Positions 21,745 through 30,016 of a stretch of DNA of 35,437 nt are shown piece by piece (the first letter of the stretch is position 1; each line of letters opens with the position of its first letter). The notes beneath the pieces were generated by a model, which was not told where the DNA came from, made no database searches, and saw only the letters and a list, made by a program, of their open reading frames with translations. Location: the NCBI GenBank assembly GCA_964637705.1, contig CAZWVM010000009.1, positions 1 through 35,437 of the forward strand, read 5' to 3'. The translations under genes and the position numbers were made by a program. Origin of the DNA: CAZWVM01 sp964637705 (GTDB lineage: Bacteria > UBA8481).

Positions 21745-22935
21745 GTGTCGCCCGTGCCGCAGGACGAAGCCCGTGCCCGGCCGCGCGCATCGCGCTCGGC
21801 CTGGGGGCGGGCGGTCGCCTTCTTCGGCGCCCTCGATACCTCGACCGCGGTCGCCGTCGCGGTCATCACGGGGATCTCCTGCGCGGTGGGCATCTACTAC
21901 TTCTCGCCCTGGAGCCGATCGCCGGCTCAACCGCCTCCCGCCCTGGACGTGAACCTGACGACGCGCCGCCTCGCGGAGGATCCGCTCGACCATGCCACGC
22001 GCCTGGAATTGGCGCGCTATTACCTCCAGTGGGGCCTGGCCGTTTCGAGGAGCCAGATGCCCATCGACGAGCTGGTGACCGATTCCGAGCTGATCGACTA
22101 CTTCGAGGGCCGGCTCGTGGAATGGGAGCGGCTCGGCGAGGATGTGACGGCCCTGCGCGAGATGCTCAAACGCGATTTCGCGGGATTTCGGAATCGATTC
22201 GTCTCGGAGGAACGTTCCCTCTCGCGCGGGATGTTCGAGCAGTCGATCCTGCTCTTCCGCCAGACGCGCGCGCTGGGGGCGATGCTCTCGGCGCGCGACC
22301 TCTACGACCTCGGCACGGCCTACTACCAGCTGGGTCCCGAGGGATACGAGGGCGCGGACAAGTTTCTCGGCGAGGCCGTGGCTCGGGGCCTCGTCTCGGC
22401 GCGCGCGCTGACGTTCCTCGGCAACGTCTCCGTCGCGCGCGGGGACCTGGAGGAGGGGATCGCCCTGTATCGCCGGGCGCTGGAATACGCGCCCGACGAT
22501 CCGATCCTGGCCTTCAACCTGGCGCTCGCCTACAAGGAACGGGGTCAATACGCTCCGGCCGTGGACTTCCTGCGCGCCACCCTGCGGCTCTACCAGGACC
22601 GGGAGAATCTCATCGAGGACGAACTTTCGATCATCCTGCAGGCGCGGCTCGCGCTCGGCTGGTGCCTCCTCAAGCAGGAGCGTTTTCCCGAGGCGGTGGA
22701 GCAGTTCGAGATCGTCCTGGAGGGGCAGCCGGACCTCGCGGAGGCCCACTACTGGCTGGGCGTCAACTACGAAGGACTCGGGCGGCCCGAAATGGCGAAG
22801 GTTCACCTCCAGCGCGCATTGAGGCTCCAGCCGGGCCTGCGCGATGCGGCCGAGCGCCTGGCCGCGATCGAGCGGTCGCTCTCGCCCCGGGGCGGGGCGG
22901 CCCGACGGGGAGCACCGGCTCGCCGGGCCCGCTGA
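21745..22935 (+). CDS. Membrane-anchored TPR protein of unknown function
   Basis: The 396-aa product has a basic amino-terminal tail, one membrane segment at about 35-52 (VAVAVITGISCAVGIYYF) and a long soluble region. From about residue 195 on it contains several tetratricopeptide repeats, such as ARALTFLGNVSVARGDLEEG, ILAFNLALAYKERGQYAPAV, ARLALGWCLLKQERFPEAVE and EAHYWLGVNYEGLGRPEMAK. The first part (about 60-190) is helical without a recognisable repeat. It is likely a protein-interaction scaffold. The GTG at 21745 is the chosen start. The tail is Arg/Ala-rich. It is followed closely by the EamA transporter. Confidence 0.82.
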   Translation: MSPVPQDEARARPRASRSAWGRAVAFFGALDTSTAVAVAVITGISCAVGIYYFSPWSRSPAQPPPALDVNLTTRRLAEDPLDHATRLELARYYLQWGLAVSRSQMPIDELVTDSELIDYFEGRLVEWERLGEDVTALREMLKRDFAGFRNRFVSEERSLSRGMFEQSILLFRQTRALGAMLSARDLYDLGTAYYQLGPEGYEGADKFLGEAVARGLVSARALTFLGNVSVARGDLEEGIALYRRALEYAPDDPILAFNLALAYKERGQYAPAVDFLRATLRLYQDRENLIEDELSIILQARLALGWCLLKQERFPEAVEQFEIVLEGQPDLAEAHYWLGVNYEGLGRPEMAKVHLQRALRLQPGLRDAAERLAAIERSLSPRGGAARRGAPARRAR

Positions 22936-22945
22936 CCGCTCGCCC

Positions 22946-23803
22946 GTGAGATACGCCTTCTTCGTTCTCATCTCGTTCTTCCTCTGGTCGACGACCGGGC
23001 CGCTCCTGCGCGCCTCGGACCTGCCGGTGGCGACGTTCGTCACGATCGCGAACGGTTTCGGCGTCGCCGTTCTGCTCGCGATCTACGGCCGCAGGATCCT
23101 TCCCCTGGCGAAAAAGCTTCCGCCGGGGCGCACGGTTCTCTACATCGCGGGCGGAGCCGTCAACGTGATCGCCTCCTTCGCCGCCTATCGGCTGACGACG
23201 ATCGGCAACGTCCTCGTGCCCCACTACATCGCTCCGCTCCTCGTGGCCGTGGTTTCCCCGGCGCTTCTCGGCGAAAAACCCTCGGCGCGTTCCGTCGAGG
23301 CGCTTGCCGCCTCGCTCATGGGCCTGGCGCTCTTCGCCGGGCGCGACATGACGCTCGGAAGCCCGGACGACGTGGCCGGGCTCGCTCTCGCCGGTTTTTC
23401 GGCGGTGGGCTATGCCGTGGTGATCCTCCTGACCCGGGACCTGTCGCGCGCCGGCACCGACCCGGTGCTCCTCTCCGTCGTCGCCTCGGGCGCCCTGGGC
23501 GTCGGCACCGCGTTCTTCTTCGAACCCTCCGTCTGCACGACCGACGGCGTCGCGGTCGCCGTGGTCGCCGCGATCCTCCACCTCGCGATCGCCGCGCCTC
23601 TCTACGTCCATTCGCTCCGACACGTGCGCGCCGCGACCGCCGGGGTCATCGGCTACAGCGAGGTCGTCTTCGGTGTCCTCTGGGGGGCGTTCCTCTACGG
23701 CGAGCGACTGACGTACCTGCAGGGGTTCGGGCTTGCGATCATCATCGCCTCCGGCTGCTGGCTCTTCTCGAAGGAGGAACCGGTCGCCGCGCAGCCGAAG
23801 TAG
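22946..23803 (+). CDS. EamA/DMT-family transporter
   Basis: The 285-aa protein has about ten hydrophobic segments in two EamA repeats (about 2-135 and 145-280). Typical elements are FFLWSTTGPLLRASDLPVAT, ALAASLMGLALFAGRD and TAGVIGYSEVVFGVLWGAFL with YGERLT near the end. DMT exporters and importers handle amino acids, nucleotides or metabolites; the substrate is unknown. The GTG at 22946 lies 10 bases after the TPR gene stop. A longer frame to 22844 lies inside the TPR gene and is excluded. Confidence 0.88.
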   Translation: MRYAFFVLISFFLWSTTGPLLRASDLPVATFVTIANGFGVAVLLAIYGRRILPLAKKLPPGRTVLYIAGGAVNVIASFAAYRLTTIGNVLVPHYIAPLLVAVVSPALLGEKPSARSVEALAASLMGLALFAGRDMTLGSPDDVAGLALAGFSAVGYAVVILLTRDLSRAGTDPVLLSVVASGALGVGTAFFFEPSVCTTDGVAVAVVAAILHLAIAAPLYVHSLRHVRAATAGVIGYSEVVFGVLWGAFLYGERLTYLQGFGLAIIIASGCWLFSKEEPVAAQPK

Positions 23804-23928
23804 GCGCATTCGAGCGGCGCACGAAAAAGAAAGGCGCCGCGGCTCAAGCGTTCCCCGGCGCGCGTCGATAACCTTCCCACCACCGCGTCACGCACCCGCG
23901 TGCGCGGCGATACAGAAGGAGGGTTCTC

Positions 23929-24390
23929 ATGAAGAAGAACACCACGAAGAAGAAGTCGAACGTCACGCCGCTCGCGCCGCTGCGCGCGCGGAAACGAAAT
24001 GCGAAGGTCTCCGCACGGGTCGAGCCCGCCGCGGCGAAGAAGCCCTACGAGGCCCCGGTCATCGAACTCGTCCCGGCGTCGAGCGACAAGGCTCTCGATT
24101 ATCTCACCGCGGTCGGCTTCTCCGAGTCGGAGGCCGCCCGGCTGAAGGAACGCTTCCCGATTCTTCCGCTCGACGGCGAACTCGTCGCCGTCGCGGAGCG
24201 GTTCATCGCGACGCACGAGTCGGGATGGAACCACGAGGAGTGGCTGAGCCTCGTCAGGGATCTCGCGCGCCAGGGATACAACGTCGGCGTCGACGCGGTT
24301 CGGTTCGGGGTCTCGCTGCAGCTCCTCGGAACGGTCCTGGAGACCCTTCGCGCCGAGCGGCGCGTGCAACCGCTTCAGAAGGCCGCCTGA
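23929..24390 (+). CDS. Small protein with a highly basic amino terminus, unknown function
   Basis: I do not recognise this 153-aa protein. The first 40 residues are Lys/Arg-rich (MKKNTTKKKSNV, RARKRNAK) and probably disordered or nucleic-acid-binding by composition. The rest (about 45-150) looks helical, including LDYLTAVGFSESEAARLKE, a short segment with a UBA/TS-N-like look, which is weak evidence. It has one of the best Shine-Dalgarno sequences in the window (AAGGAGGG, six bases before ATG 23929). It is preceded by a 125-base gap and followed by a stable hairpin, so it is probably its own transcript. Confidence 0.7.
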   Translation: MKKNTTKKKSNVTPLAPLRARKRNAKVSARVEPAAAKKPYEAPVIELVPASSDKALDYLTAVGFSESEAARLKERFPILPLDGELVAVAERFIATHESGWNHEEWLSLVRDLARQGYNVGVDAVRFGVSLQLLGTVLETLRAERRVQPLQKAA

Positions 24391-24397
24391 CGATCGA

Positions 24398-24433
24398 CTC
24401 GCGGGGCGGCCCTTCGGGCCGCCCCTACGCGAG
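24398..24433. terminator. Very stable hairpin between convergent genes
   Basis: GGGGCGGCC (24403-24411) pairs with GGCCGCCCC (24417-24425) and encloses a C(UUCG)G tetraloop. The outer arms CTCGCG (24398-24403) and CGCGAG (24428-24433) can extend it past a TA bulge. There is no T-run on either side, so it would act as an attenuating or 3'-end-stabilising structure for the two converging transcripts. It overlaps the last base of the Memo stop codon. Confidence 0.6.
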
Positions 24434-25270
24434 TATCAACCCCGCGTAACCCACGAAATCGACCGGCCGTCCGCCGCTTTTCTCGTGGCTCGTCGTCCGG
24501 TCCGTCACGTAACCGCGCTGCGCGCCCGCGGCGGCGACGGCCGCCGCCGCCGCCCCGGCGCAGCAGGCGTTCTGGCGGACGCGCGCGCTTTCGATGAGCG
24601 CGTGCGCGTCCACGGCCTCCGCGCACCGGACGAATTCGGCGTCGTTCTCCTCGAAGACCCACTCGTGAGCCCTCTCGCCGATGTCCCGCGGGGTGAAACC
24701 GTACGAGGGACCGTAGTGGGTGAGATCGGTGGAGCCGATGAAGATCGCGTCGGTCCGATCCGTGAGCGTTCGACCGATCGCCTCGCCCAGCGCCGCGCCT
24801 TCATCCGTGGGAGGAATGCCCAGGGCGACGATCCGCGCGTTCGGCCACGCGGCGGCGACCATCGGCAGGACCAGCTCGATGCCGTTGTCGCGCCGGTAGC
24901 GGCGCTCGGTTTCGATCGCGAATCCCGCGAGCGGCCGCAGGGCCTCGAAGGCCGCATCGTCCCTCGCGAGCGTCCGCACCGGGGTCTCCCACTCCGCGCA
25001 ATCATGGAGAATCGGCCGGCTCCCGGGTGCGAGATGCCCCCCGAAGACGACCGCCAGCGCCACGCGGTCGGAGAGGGCCCGCCGGAAGGCGGACCAGGCC
25101 GTGCGGCCGGAGTAGGTCCAGCCCGCGTGGGGCACGATGAGGGCCCGGACCGCGGCGGCTTCCGGCGCGTTCTCGACGCGGGGGCATTCCCCGTCGAAGG
25201 CGTCGAGCATTGCGAGAACGGAGCGATGGGAGTCGGGATACCAGGCGCCCGCGAAATCCGCCGCCCTCAC
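24425..25270 (-). CDS. Memo-family protein (AmmeMemoRadiSam system protein B-like)
   Basis: The 281-aa protein is a member of the MEMO1/AMMECR-linked family, which is structurally related to extradiol dioxygenases. Candidate metal ligands match the family: H48 (VPHAGWTYSG), H79 (GGHLAPGS) and C236/C237 (RQNACCAGA); the STDLTHYG block (H185) is also present. The reaction is uncertain; human MEMO1 has been linked to copper and iron binding. I start at GTG 25270, four bases after the upstream PduS-like gene, giving the family-like opening RAADFAGAWYPD. A longer frame to 25351 would overlap the neighbour by 77 bases. No AMMECR1 or AmmeMemoRadiSam radical SAM gene is adjacent. Confidence 0.88.
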   Translation of the reverse strand: MRAADFAGAWYPDSHRSVLAMLDAFDGECPRVENAPEAAAVRALIVPHAGWTYSGRTAWSAFRRALSDRVALAVVFGGHLAPGSRPILHDCAEWETPVRTLARDDAAFEALRPLAGFAIETERRYRRDNGIELVLPMVAAAWPNARIVALGIPPTDEGAALGEAIGRTLTDRTDAIFIGSTDLTHYGPSYGFTPRDIGERAHEWVFEENDAEFVRCAEAVDAHALIESARVRQNACCAGAAAAAVAAAGAQRGYVTDRTTSHEKSGGRPVDFVGYAGLILA

Positions 25271-25274
25271 GACT

Positions 25275-26603
25275 CTACCGGGCGCAGAGCCCCAGGTCCA
25301 TGACATGCCCGCGAATCGAAGCGACGCAGCCGTCGATGGGGGAGTGGACATAGGCGCCGACCGCCCCCTCGGGAGGCGCGGCCACGACCTCGCCGCGCCT
25401 CACCGGGTCGCCGACGGCCTTCACAGGCCGTGCCGGTGCGCCGGCATGTCCGTCGAGGGGCAGGTGAATCCGGCCTGGTCGAAGTGGTTCGCCCTGCATG
25501 GGGGCCGGCCGGTCGAACTCCTCGAGTCCCATGCGCGCGATGAGCTCGTGCACGGGCGGTTTCCGGTTGGCCAGGAAGGGGCTTTCGTTCGGATCCGGCT
25601 CGCGGAAAGCGCTCTTGACGTCGTGCTTCCTCAGGGCGAGCCGCGTCTGCGCCATCATTTCGCGGACCGGCAGGGGGATCGGGCAGGCCCAGAGCGAGCA
25701 GAGCCCGCACTCGCAGCAGAGGAAGGCGTTGACGACGTCGGTCGCGATGGGCGTCGCCGAGAGACCGGATCGCATGACCCGGCTCGGCCAGCAGCGGTGC
25801 CCGAGGAGATAGCGAGGGCAGAAATCCGTGCAGAGGTTGCACTGGTCGCAGGCGGCCCGCGCGACGGCCTGGTGCTCGTCGGGTTTCATGAGCCGTCGCC
25901 GCACGTAACGATGGTCGCGGGGGAAGACGAGGAACCCGGAGGTGCGTTTCGTCACGACCGCGCGGCGGGGATCGACGAACTTGCCCATCATGGGTCCGCC
26001 GTCGATGACGACCCAGTCCGCCGCCGTCGCCCCGCCCGCCGCCGCGATGCAGAACTCGGCCGGCGTCCCGATCGGCGCGTCGACGGTGATCGGCGCGGCG
26101 ACCGCTCCGCCGATGGTGACCGGACGCGCGATGACGGGCGACTCCGATTCGACGGCGTCGGCGATCTGCAGGAGCGTCACGATGTTCTGGACGAGGCATC
26201 CCCGGTCGGTGGGGCGTCCACCCTCGGGAATGATCCGGCCGGTCACCTCGTACACGATGTTGAACTCGTCGCCGGCCGGGTAGTAGTCCTGGAGTTCGTA
26301 GACCTCGACGCCCGTCCCGGCGGCCGCGGCGCGCACCGCCGCGATCGTTTCGACGTGCTTCGACTTGATGGCCACCCCGACCTTCACGGCGCCCACGGCC
26401 TCGGCGGCCAGCTTCAACCCCCGGACGAGCCGGGAGGCTTGGAGTCGCGCGGCCTGCTGGTCGACCTTGAGAAGCGGTTCGCACTCGGCGCCGTTGCCGA
26501 TGACCCACTCGACCCGCGAGGAGAGCTTGATGTGGGTGGGGAAGCCCGCGCCGCCCGCGCCGACGACACCCGCGCGGCGGACCGATTCGACGATGTGTGA
26601 CAT
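25275..26603 (-). CDS. PduS/RnfC-like iron-sulfur flavoprotein (SLBB domain)
   Basis: The 442-aa protein has the NADH/FMN-binding region of RnfC/PduS-type electron-transfer proteins (RRAGVVGAGGAGFPTHIKL, then IGNGAECEPLL). Two [4Fe-4S] ferredoxin motifs follow: C252, C255, C258, C262 and C296/C299, C302, C307. The SLBB-like middle resembles GTPAEFCIAAAG. PduS is a corrin reductase and RnfC a membrane electron-transport subunit; with no pdu or rnf neighbours the partner is unknown. The start MSHIVESVRR at 26603 is preferred; a longer frame adds 43 hydrophobic residues from the antisense of the lipoprotein promoter. Minus-strand TTGATC and GAAACT, 17 bp apart, form a weak promoter. Confidence 0.86.
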   Translation of the reverse strand: MSHIVESVRRAGVVGAGGAGFPTHIKLSSRVEWVIGNGAECEPLLKVDQQAARLQASRLVRGLKLAAEAVGAVKVGVAIKSKHVETIAAVRAAAAGTGVEVYELQDYYPAGDEFNIVYEVTGRIIPEGGRPTDRGCLVQNIVTLLQIADAVESESPVIARPVTIGGAVAAPITVDAPIGTPAEFCIAAAGGATAADWVVIDGGPMMGKFVDPRRAVVTKRTSGFLVFPRDHRYVRRRLMKPDEHQAVARAACDQCNLCTDFCPRYLLGHRCWPSRVMRSGLSATPIATDVVNAFLCCECGLCSLWACPIPLPVREMMAQTRLALRKHDVKSAFREPDPNESPFLANRKPPVHELIARMGLEEFDRPAPMQGEPLRPGRIHLPLDGHAGAPARPVKAVGDPVRRGEVVAAPPEGAVGAYVHSPIDGCVASIRGHVMDLGLCAR

Positions 26604-26694
26604 CGCGGTCAGTTTCCCACATCCGGGGGACAGGATCAAGAAGGAGTGAAGAGCGAGGGACGCAGATACGATGTGAGTGAACGGCAAAGCGAGG

Positions 26695-26700
26695 TATAAT
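26695..26700 (+). promoter_or_regulatory. Perfect -10 box upstream of the lipoprotein gene
   Basis: TATAAT occurs once at 26695-26700, 13 bases before the ATG at 26713. A consensus -35 is not visible at 16-18 bp upstream (TGTGAG at 26672-26677). A transcript starting at about 26707 would have a leader of only six bases. Confidence 0.45.
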
Positions 26701-26712
26701 CGGGGGCTCGAG

Positions 26713-27486
26713 ATGAATCGCCACGCCGCCATCGCCCGTTCCGCGCTGCTGCTCTGCGCCGCCTTCCTCTCCTCCTGCGCCGCCCTCGAGCCCGCGTCCT
26801 CGCGCGCTGAGATCGTGGCCGGCTACTACCGGAGCGTGGACGCGGATCGCGCACCCTCGATCCGGGAGTTCCGCCGCCGCCTCGCCTCGGAGACCGCTCT
26901 CGTCGAGCCGATCGGCTGGACCGTTTCGGGAACGCCCTTCGCCAACGTCATCTCCGGCCGCTGGGAGCGGGAGACGCGGGTCGTGGACGAACCCCGCCGG
27001 TTCGCCATGCCGGGCCGCCGGCACGGGAGGATCGAGATCGAGGTGATCCGCATCCGCGACCTGGACCTGCCCGAGTATTTCGAGTTCACCGGAGAGCCTC
27101 GTGCCGGCTTCGCCTCCGCGGCCTCCGACCGGATTTTTCTCGACCACCGCCGCGAGACGGATCCGCGGATCCTGGAGGAGGCATTCGAGCACGAGACCGC
27201 GCACCTCCTGGACCGGCCGCTCTTCGCGACGCTCGCCCCGGAGGATCTCGAGATCCGCGCCATGATCCGCGGTCTCTCGCGCGGGTCGATCCCGCTCGTC
27301 AACCGCGAGAGGCTCTACTTCGCTCTCGGCCATCCCTCCCCCCAGTACCGCAACGCGGCGGCCCGGCTGCTCGAGGCCCTGGCCCTTGCGGCCGTCGGCG
27401 TCCCCGATCCCTCCGCGCTGCGCGACATCGAGGGACCGGCGATCGCCGCGGCCGCCCGCGCGCTCGAAACGGTTCTGGGACTCTGA
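26713..27486 (+). CDS. Putative lipoprotein with an HEXXH motif (possible zinc metalloprotease)
   Basis: The 257-aa protein has a lipoprotein signal peptide with lipobox L19-S-S-C22 (LLLCAAFLSSCAAL). The segment FEHETAHLLD contains H160-E161-T-A-H164, the zincin HEXXH signature, in a helical context. A third ligand is not identifiable, so protease function is only inferred. The region around EFEFT-like ... LDHRRETDP has no known family that I recognise. The ATG at 26713 gives the signal peptide at the amino terminus. The gene ends two bases before the radical SAM gene and is probably co-transcribed with it. Confidence 0.72.
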   Translation: MNRHAAIARSALLLCAAFLSSCAALEPASSRAEIVAGYYRSVDADRAPSIREFRRRLASETALVEPIGWTVSGTPFANVISGRWERETRVVDEPRRFAMPGRRHGRIEIEVIRIRDLDLPEYFEFTGEPRAGFASAASDRIFLDHRRETDPRILEEAFEHETAHLLDRPLFATLAPEDLEIRAMIRGLSRGSIPLVNRERLYFALGHPSPQYRNAAARLLEALALAAVGVPDPSALRDIEGPAIAAAARALETVLGL

Positions 27487-27488
27487 TC

Positions 27489-29885
27489 GTGTCCCCGCGC
27501 GTGTCGCTGCGCCGCATCGAGAAACCCGGGCGGTACCTCGGCGGCGAGCGCAACGCGGTGGCGAAGCCGGGCCTGCGCCCGGCTCTCGCGCTCTGCTTCC
27601 CGGATGTCTACGAGGTGGGCATGAGCCACCTCGGGCTGAAGATCCTCTACGAGGTCGTGAACGACGATCCGCGCTTCGCCGCGGAGCGCGTCTTCGCGCC
27701 GTGGCGCGACGAGGCGGAGCGGATCCGCGCCGGCGCCGGTCTCCTCGGCGGACTCGAGACCGCGCGTCCGCTCCGGGACTTCGATCTCGTCGGGTTCTCC
27801 CTCGCCTACGAGCTCTGCTACCCGGATCTTCTCGAGATGCTCGATCTCGGCGGCGTGCCGGTCCGCTCCGCGGACCGCGGCGAACGCGATCCGATCGTCA
27901 TCGCCGGCGGGCACGCGGCCTTCCAGGCCGCGCCGATCGCCCCGTTTCTCGACGGCGTCTTCCTCGGCGAGGCCGACGAGGCGATTCTCGAGTTGATGGA
28001 GTCGATGCTCGGCGGCGGAGGGCGCGCCGCGCGGCTCGGGCGACTCGCGCGCGTGCCCGGGTTCCTCTCCTTCCACGACCCCGCGCCCGCGGTGCGGCGC
28101 GTCCACTTCGGTTTCGAGGGATCGCGCGGTTCGATTCGGCCCGTCGTGCCGAACATCTCGACCGTCCACGACCGGGTCGCGGTGGAGATCATGAGGGGCT
28201 GCACGCGCGGCTGCCGCTTCTGCCAGGCCGGCTACATCACGCGTCCCGCCCGACCCCGGTCCGCGGAAGCCGTCGAGCGTGATGCCCTCGAGGGCCTCGC
28301 CAGCACCGGCTACGACGAGGTCTCCCTCGTCGCGCTCTCGAGCTGCGACCCTCCGGCGATTCGCGGCCTGACGGAACGCCTTTCCGGTCTTTTCGCGCCG
28401 CGGCGCGTCTCGATCTCCATCCCTTCGACCCGCGTCGATGCCTTCGACATCCAGGTCGCCCTGGCGGCCGCGAGCGGGCGACGCACCGGGATCACCCTGG
28501 CGCCGGAGACGGGGAGTGAGCGGATGGATCGCATCGTCAACAAGGGAGTCACGCGCGAGGGTTTGATCAAGAGCGCGGAGGCGGCCTTCGCGAACGGATG
28601 GCACGCCCTGAAGCTCTACTACATGCTCGGATTGCCCCACGAGACCTTCGAGGACGCCTCGGCGATCGCGGAGACGCTCGAGGAGGTCGGCCGCCTTGCG
28701 CGACGCCATGGCGCCTCCGTCCGTGCCTCCGTCTCCGTCTTCTGTCCCAAGCCCTGGACGCCGTTCCAGTGGGACGGCATGGAGCGGCGGGAGAGCCTCG
28801 CCGAGAAGAGCACGATGCTCCGGCGCCGGGCGCCCCGGGGCGTCAGGGTCGACGTTCACGGACTGGGTACTTCGCTTGTCGAGGCCGCCCTCGCGCGGGG
28901 CGATTCACGCCTGGCGAACGTGATCGAGCGGGCCTGGAGAGGAGGGGCCGTGCTGCAGACCTGGAGCGAGCATTTCCGCCTTGAAACCTGGACGGAGGCC
29001 TTCCGGGCGGAGGGGATGGATTTGGAGGAAGAGGCCTGCCGCGGTTTCGCCGCCGCCGCGGATCTGCCCTGGACGTCCTTCGACGTGGGCATCGATCCGG
29101 CCTTCCTGCGTCGCGAGCGGGAAAACGCGCGGCGCGCCGCGGAGGGCGAGACCACTCCGCCGACCGAGGACTGCTCGACCGGCGCCTGCCTCAATTGCGG
29201 CATGCCCTGCACGGGCACGCGCCCCGCGCCCGCGGGCCGGGTCCGGCCTCCGGACCCGGTGGCCCCGGGGCGGGGCGGCGACGGGGCGTTCCGAGCGGTC
29301 TTTCGCTTCGTGCGCACCGGCGCCTCCTCCCTCGTCGGGCACCTCGACATGGTGTTGCAGTTCGAGCGGGCCGTGCGCCGGGCGGGACTTGACATCCGGT
29401 ACACGGCCGGTTTCAATCCCCGCCCTCGCCTTCGTTTCGGCGTCGCCTCGCCGCTCGGTCTCGATTCACTCTGCGAGTATGGAGAGATGGACCTGGCGTC
29501 GCCGCTTCCGGATGATTTCGCCGCTCGACTCAACGCCGTCCTGCCTCCCGGCATACGCATCCTCGATGCGCGGCCGAGCGAAGGGGGCCGCAAGGGTTTT
29601 CCCGAGGTGATCTCGACCCGATACCGCATCGTGCCGGCCGATCCCGACGGCTTCGCTGTGCGCCTGGAAGAGGAACTGGGGCGCGCGGTAACGAGGAAGA
29701 GCGCGAAGGGGCCGGTCGCGGTCCGGCCGGGCGATTACGTGAGCGCGATCACCTGCGCGGAAGGCGCCGTCGAACTGACGCTGAGGCATGAGCCCGGTGG
29801 ATTCTCGCCCGGTATGCTCCTGGATCTCGTTGAATCCATCGATCCCGGTTCGACCGTGACTCGCACGATCATGAATTTTGCTTAA
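27489..29885 (+). CDS. Radical SAM protein fused to a DUF2344 domain
   Basis: The 798-aa protein corresponds to the TIGR03960-type radical SAM protein fused to the TIGR03936/DUF2344 module. An amino-terminal B12-binding-like region (GMSHLGLKILYEVVNDD) precedes the radical SAM core with CX3CX2C at C238, C242 and C245 (RGCTRGCRFCQAGYI). A cysteine-rich stretch (DCSTGACLNCGMPCTG) precedes the DUF2344 domain (FRFVRTGASSLVGHLDMVLQ and YTAGFNPRPRLRFG). The reaction is unknown. In other genomes the gene often sits near ribonuclease G and rplU; here smc follows. The GTG at 27489 lies two bases after the lipoprotein stop. The frame shows no interruption. Confidence 0.92.
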   Translation: MSPRVSLRRIEKPGRYLGGERNAVAKPGLRPALALCFPDVYEVGMSHLGLKILYEVVNDDPRFAAERVFAPWRDEAERIRAGAGLLGGLETARPLRDFDLVGFSLAYELCYPDLLEMLDLGGVPVRSADRGERDPIVIAGGHAAFQAAPIAPFLDGVFLGEADEAILELMESMLGGGGRAARLGRLARVPGFLSFHDPAPAVRRVHFGFEGSRGSIRPVVPNISTVHDRVAVEIMRGCTRGCRFCQAGYITRPARPRSAEAVERDALEGLASTGYDEVSLVALSSCDPPAIRGLTERLSGLFAPRRVSISIPSTRVDAFDIQVALAAASGRRTGITLAPETGSERMDRIVNKGVTREGLIKSAEAAFANGWHALKLYYMLGLPHETFEDASAIAETLEEVGRLARRHGASVRASVSVFCPKPWTPFQWDGMERRESLAEKSTMLRRRAPRGVRVDVHGLGTSLVEAALARGDSRLANVIERAWRGGAVLQTWSEHFRLETWTEAFRAEGMDLEEEACRGFAAAADLPWTSFDVGIDPAFLRRERENARRAAEGETTPPTEDCSTGACLNCGMPCTGTRPAPAGRVRPPDPVAPGRGGDGAFRAVFRFVRTGASSLVGHLDMVLQFERAVRRAGLDIRYTAGFNPRPRLRFGVASPLGLDSLCEYGEMDLASPLPDDFAARLNAVLPPGIRILDARPSEGGRKGFPEVISTRYRIVPADPDGFAVRLEEELGRAVTRKSAKGPVAVRPGDYVSAITCAEGAVELTLRHEPGGFSPGMLLDLVESIDPGSTVTRTIMNFA

Positions 29886-29918
29886 AGAAGGTCAGTTTAG
29901 GAGTCGATAACGAAAACG

Positions 29919-29942
29919 AGGTTCTTGGACGATTAAGAACCT
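29919..29942. repeat. Inverted repeat next to the smc promoter
   Basis: AGGTTCTT (29919-29926) and AAGAACCT (29935-29942) form a perfect 8-bp inverted repeat with an 8-base loop. Its right end abuts and shares one T with the proposed smc -35 element. It has no downstream T-run, so an operator or processing site is as likely as a terminator. Confidence 0.5.
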
Positions 29943-29970
29943 TGACGTGCAGGTTTGAAACCGTTAGAAA
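29942..29970 (+). promoter_or_regulatory. Sigma-70-like promoter of smc
   Basis: TTGACG (29942-29947, five of six) is followed by a 17-bp spacer and TAGAAA (29965-29970, four of six). A start at about 29977 would leave a 40-base leader before the GTG at 30017, which has GGAG six bases upstream. The segment is in a low-GC island between two high-GC genes. Confidence 0.55.
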
Positions 29971-30016
29971 TAGCTGGATGCAGCAGCGATCACAGCGAGC
30001 TACGCAGGAGTGCAAC

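Noticed and set aside
21592..23043. Minus-strand 483-codon frame opposite the TPR gene
   Set aside because: Shadow frame; the plus-strand TPR repeats and stop/start layout are convincing.
25267..27333. Minus-strand 688-codon frame over the lipoprotein and PduS-like genes
   Set aside because: Charged low-complexity shadow reading across two opposite-strand genes and out of frame with the real PduS-like gene.
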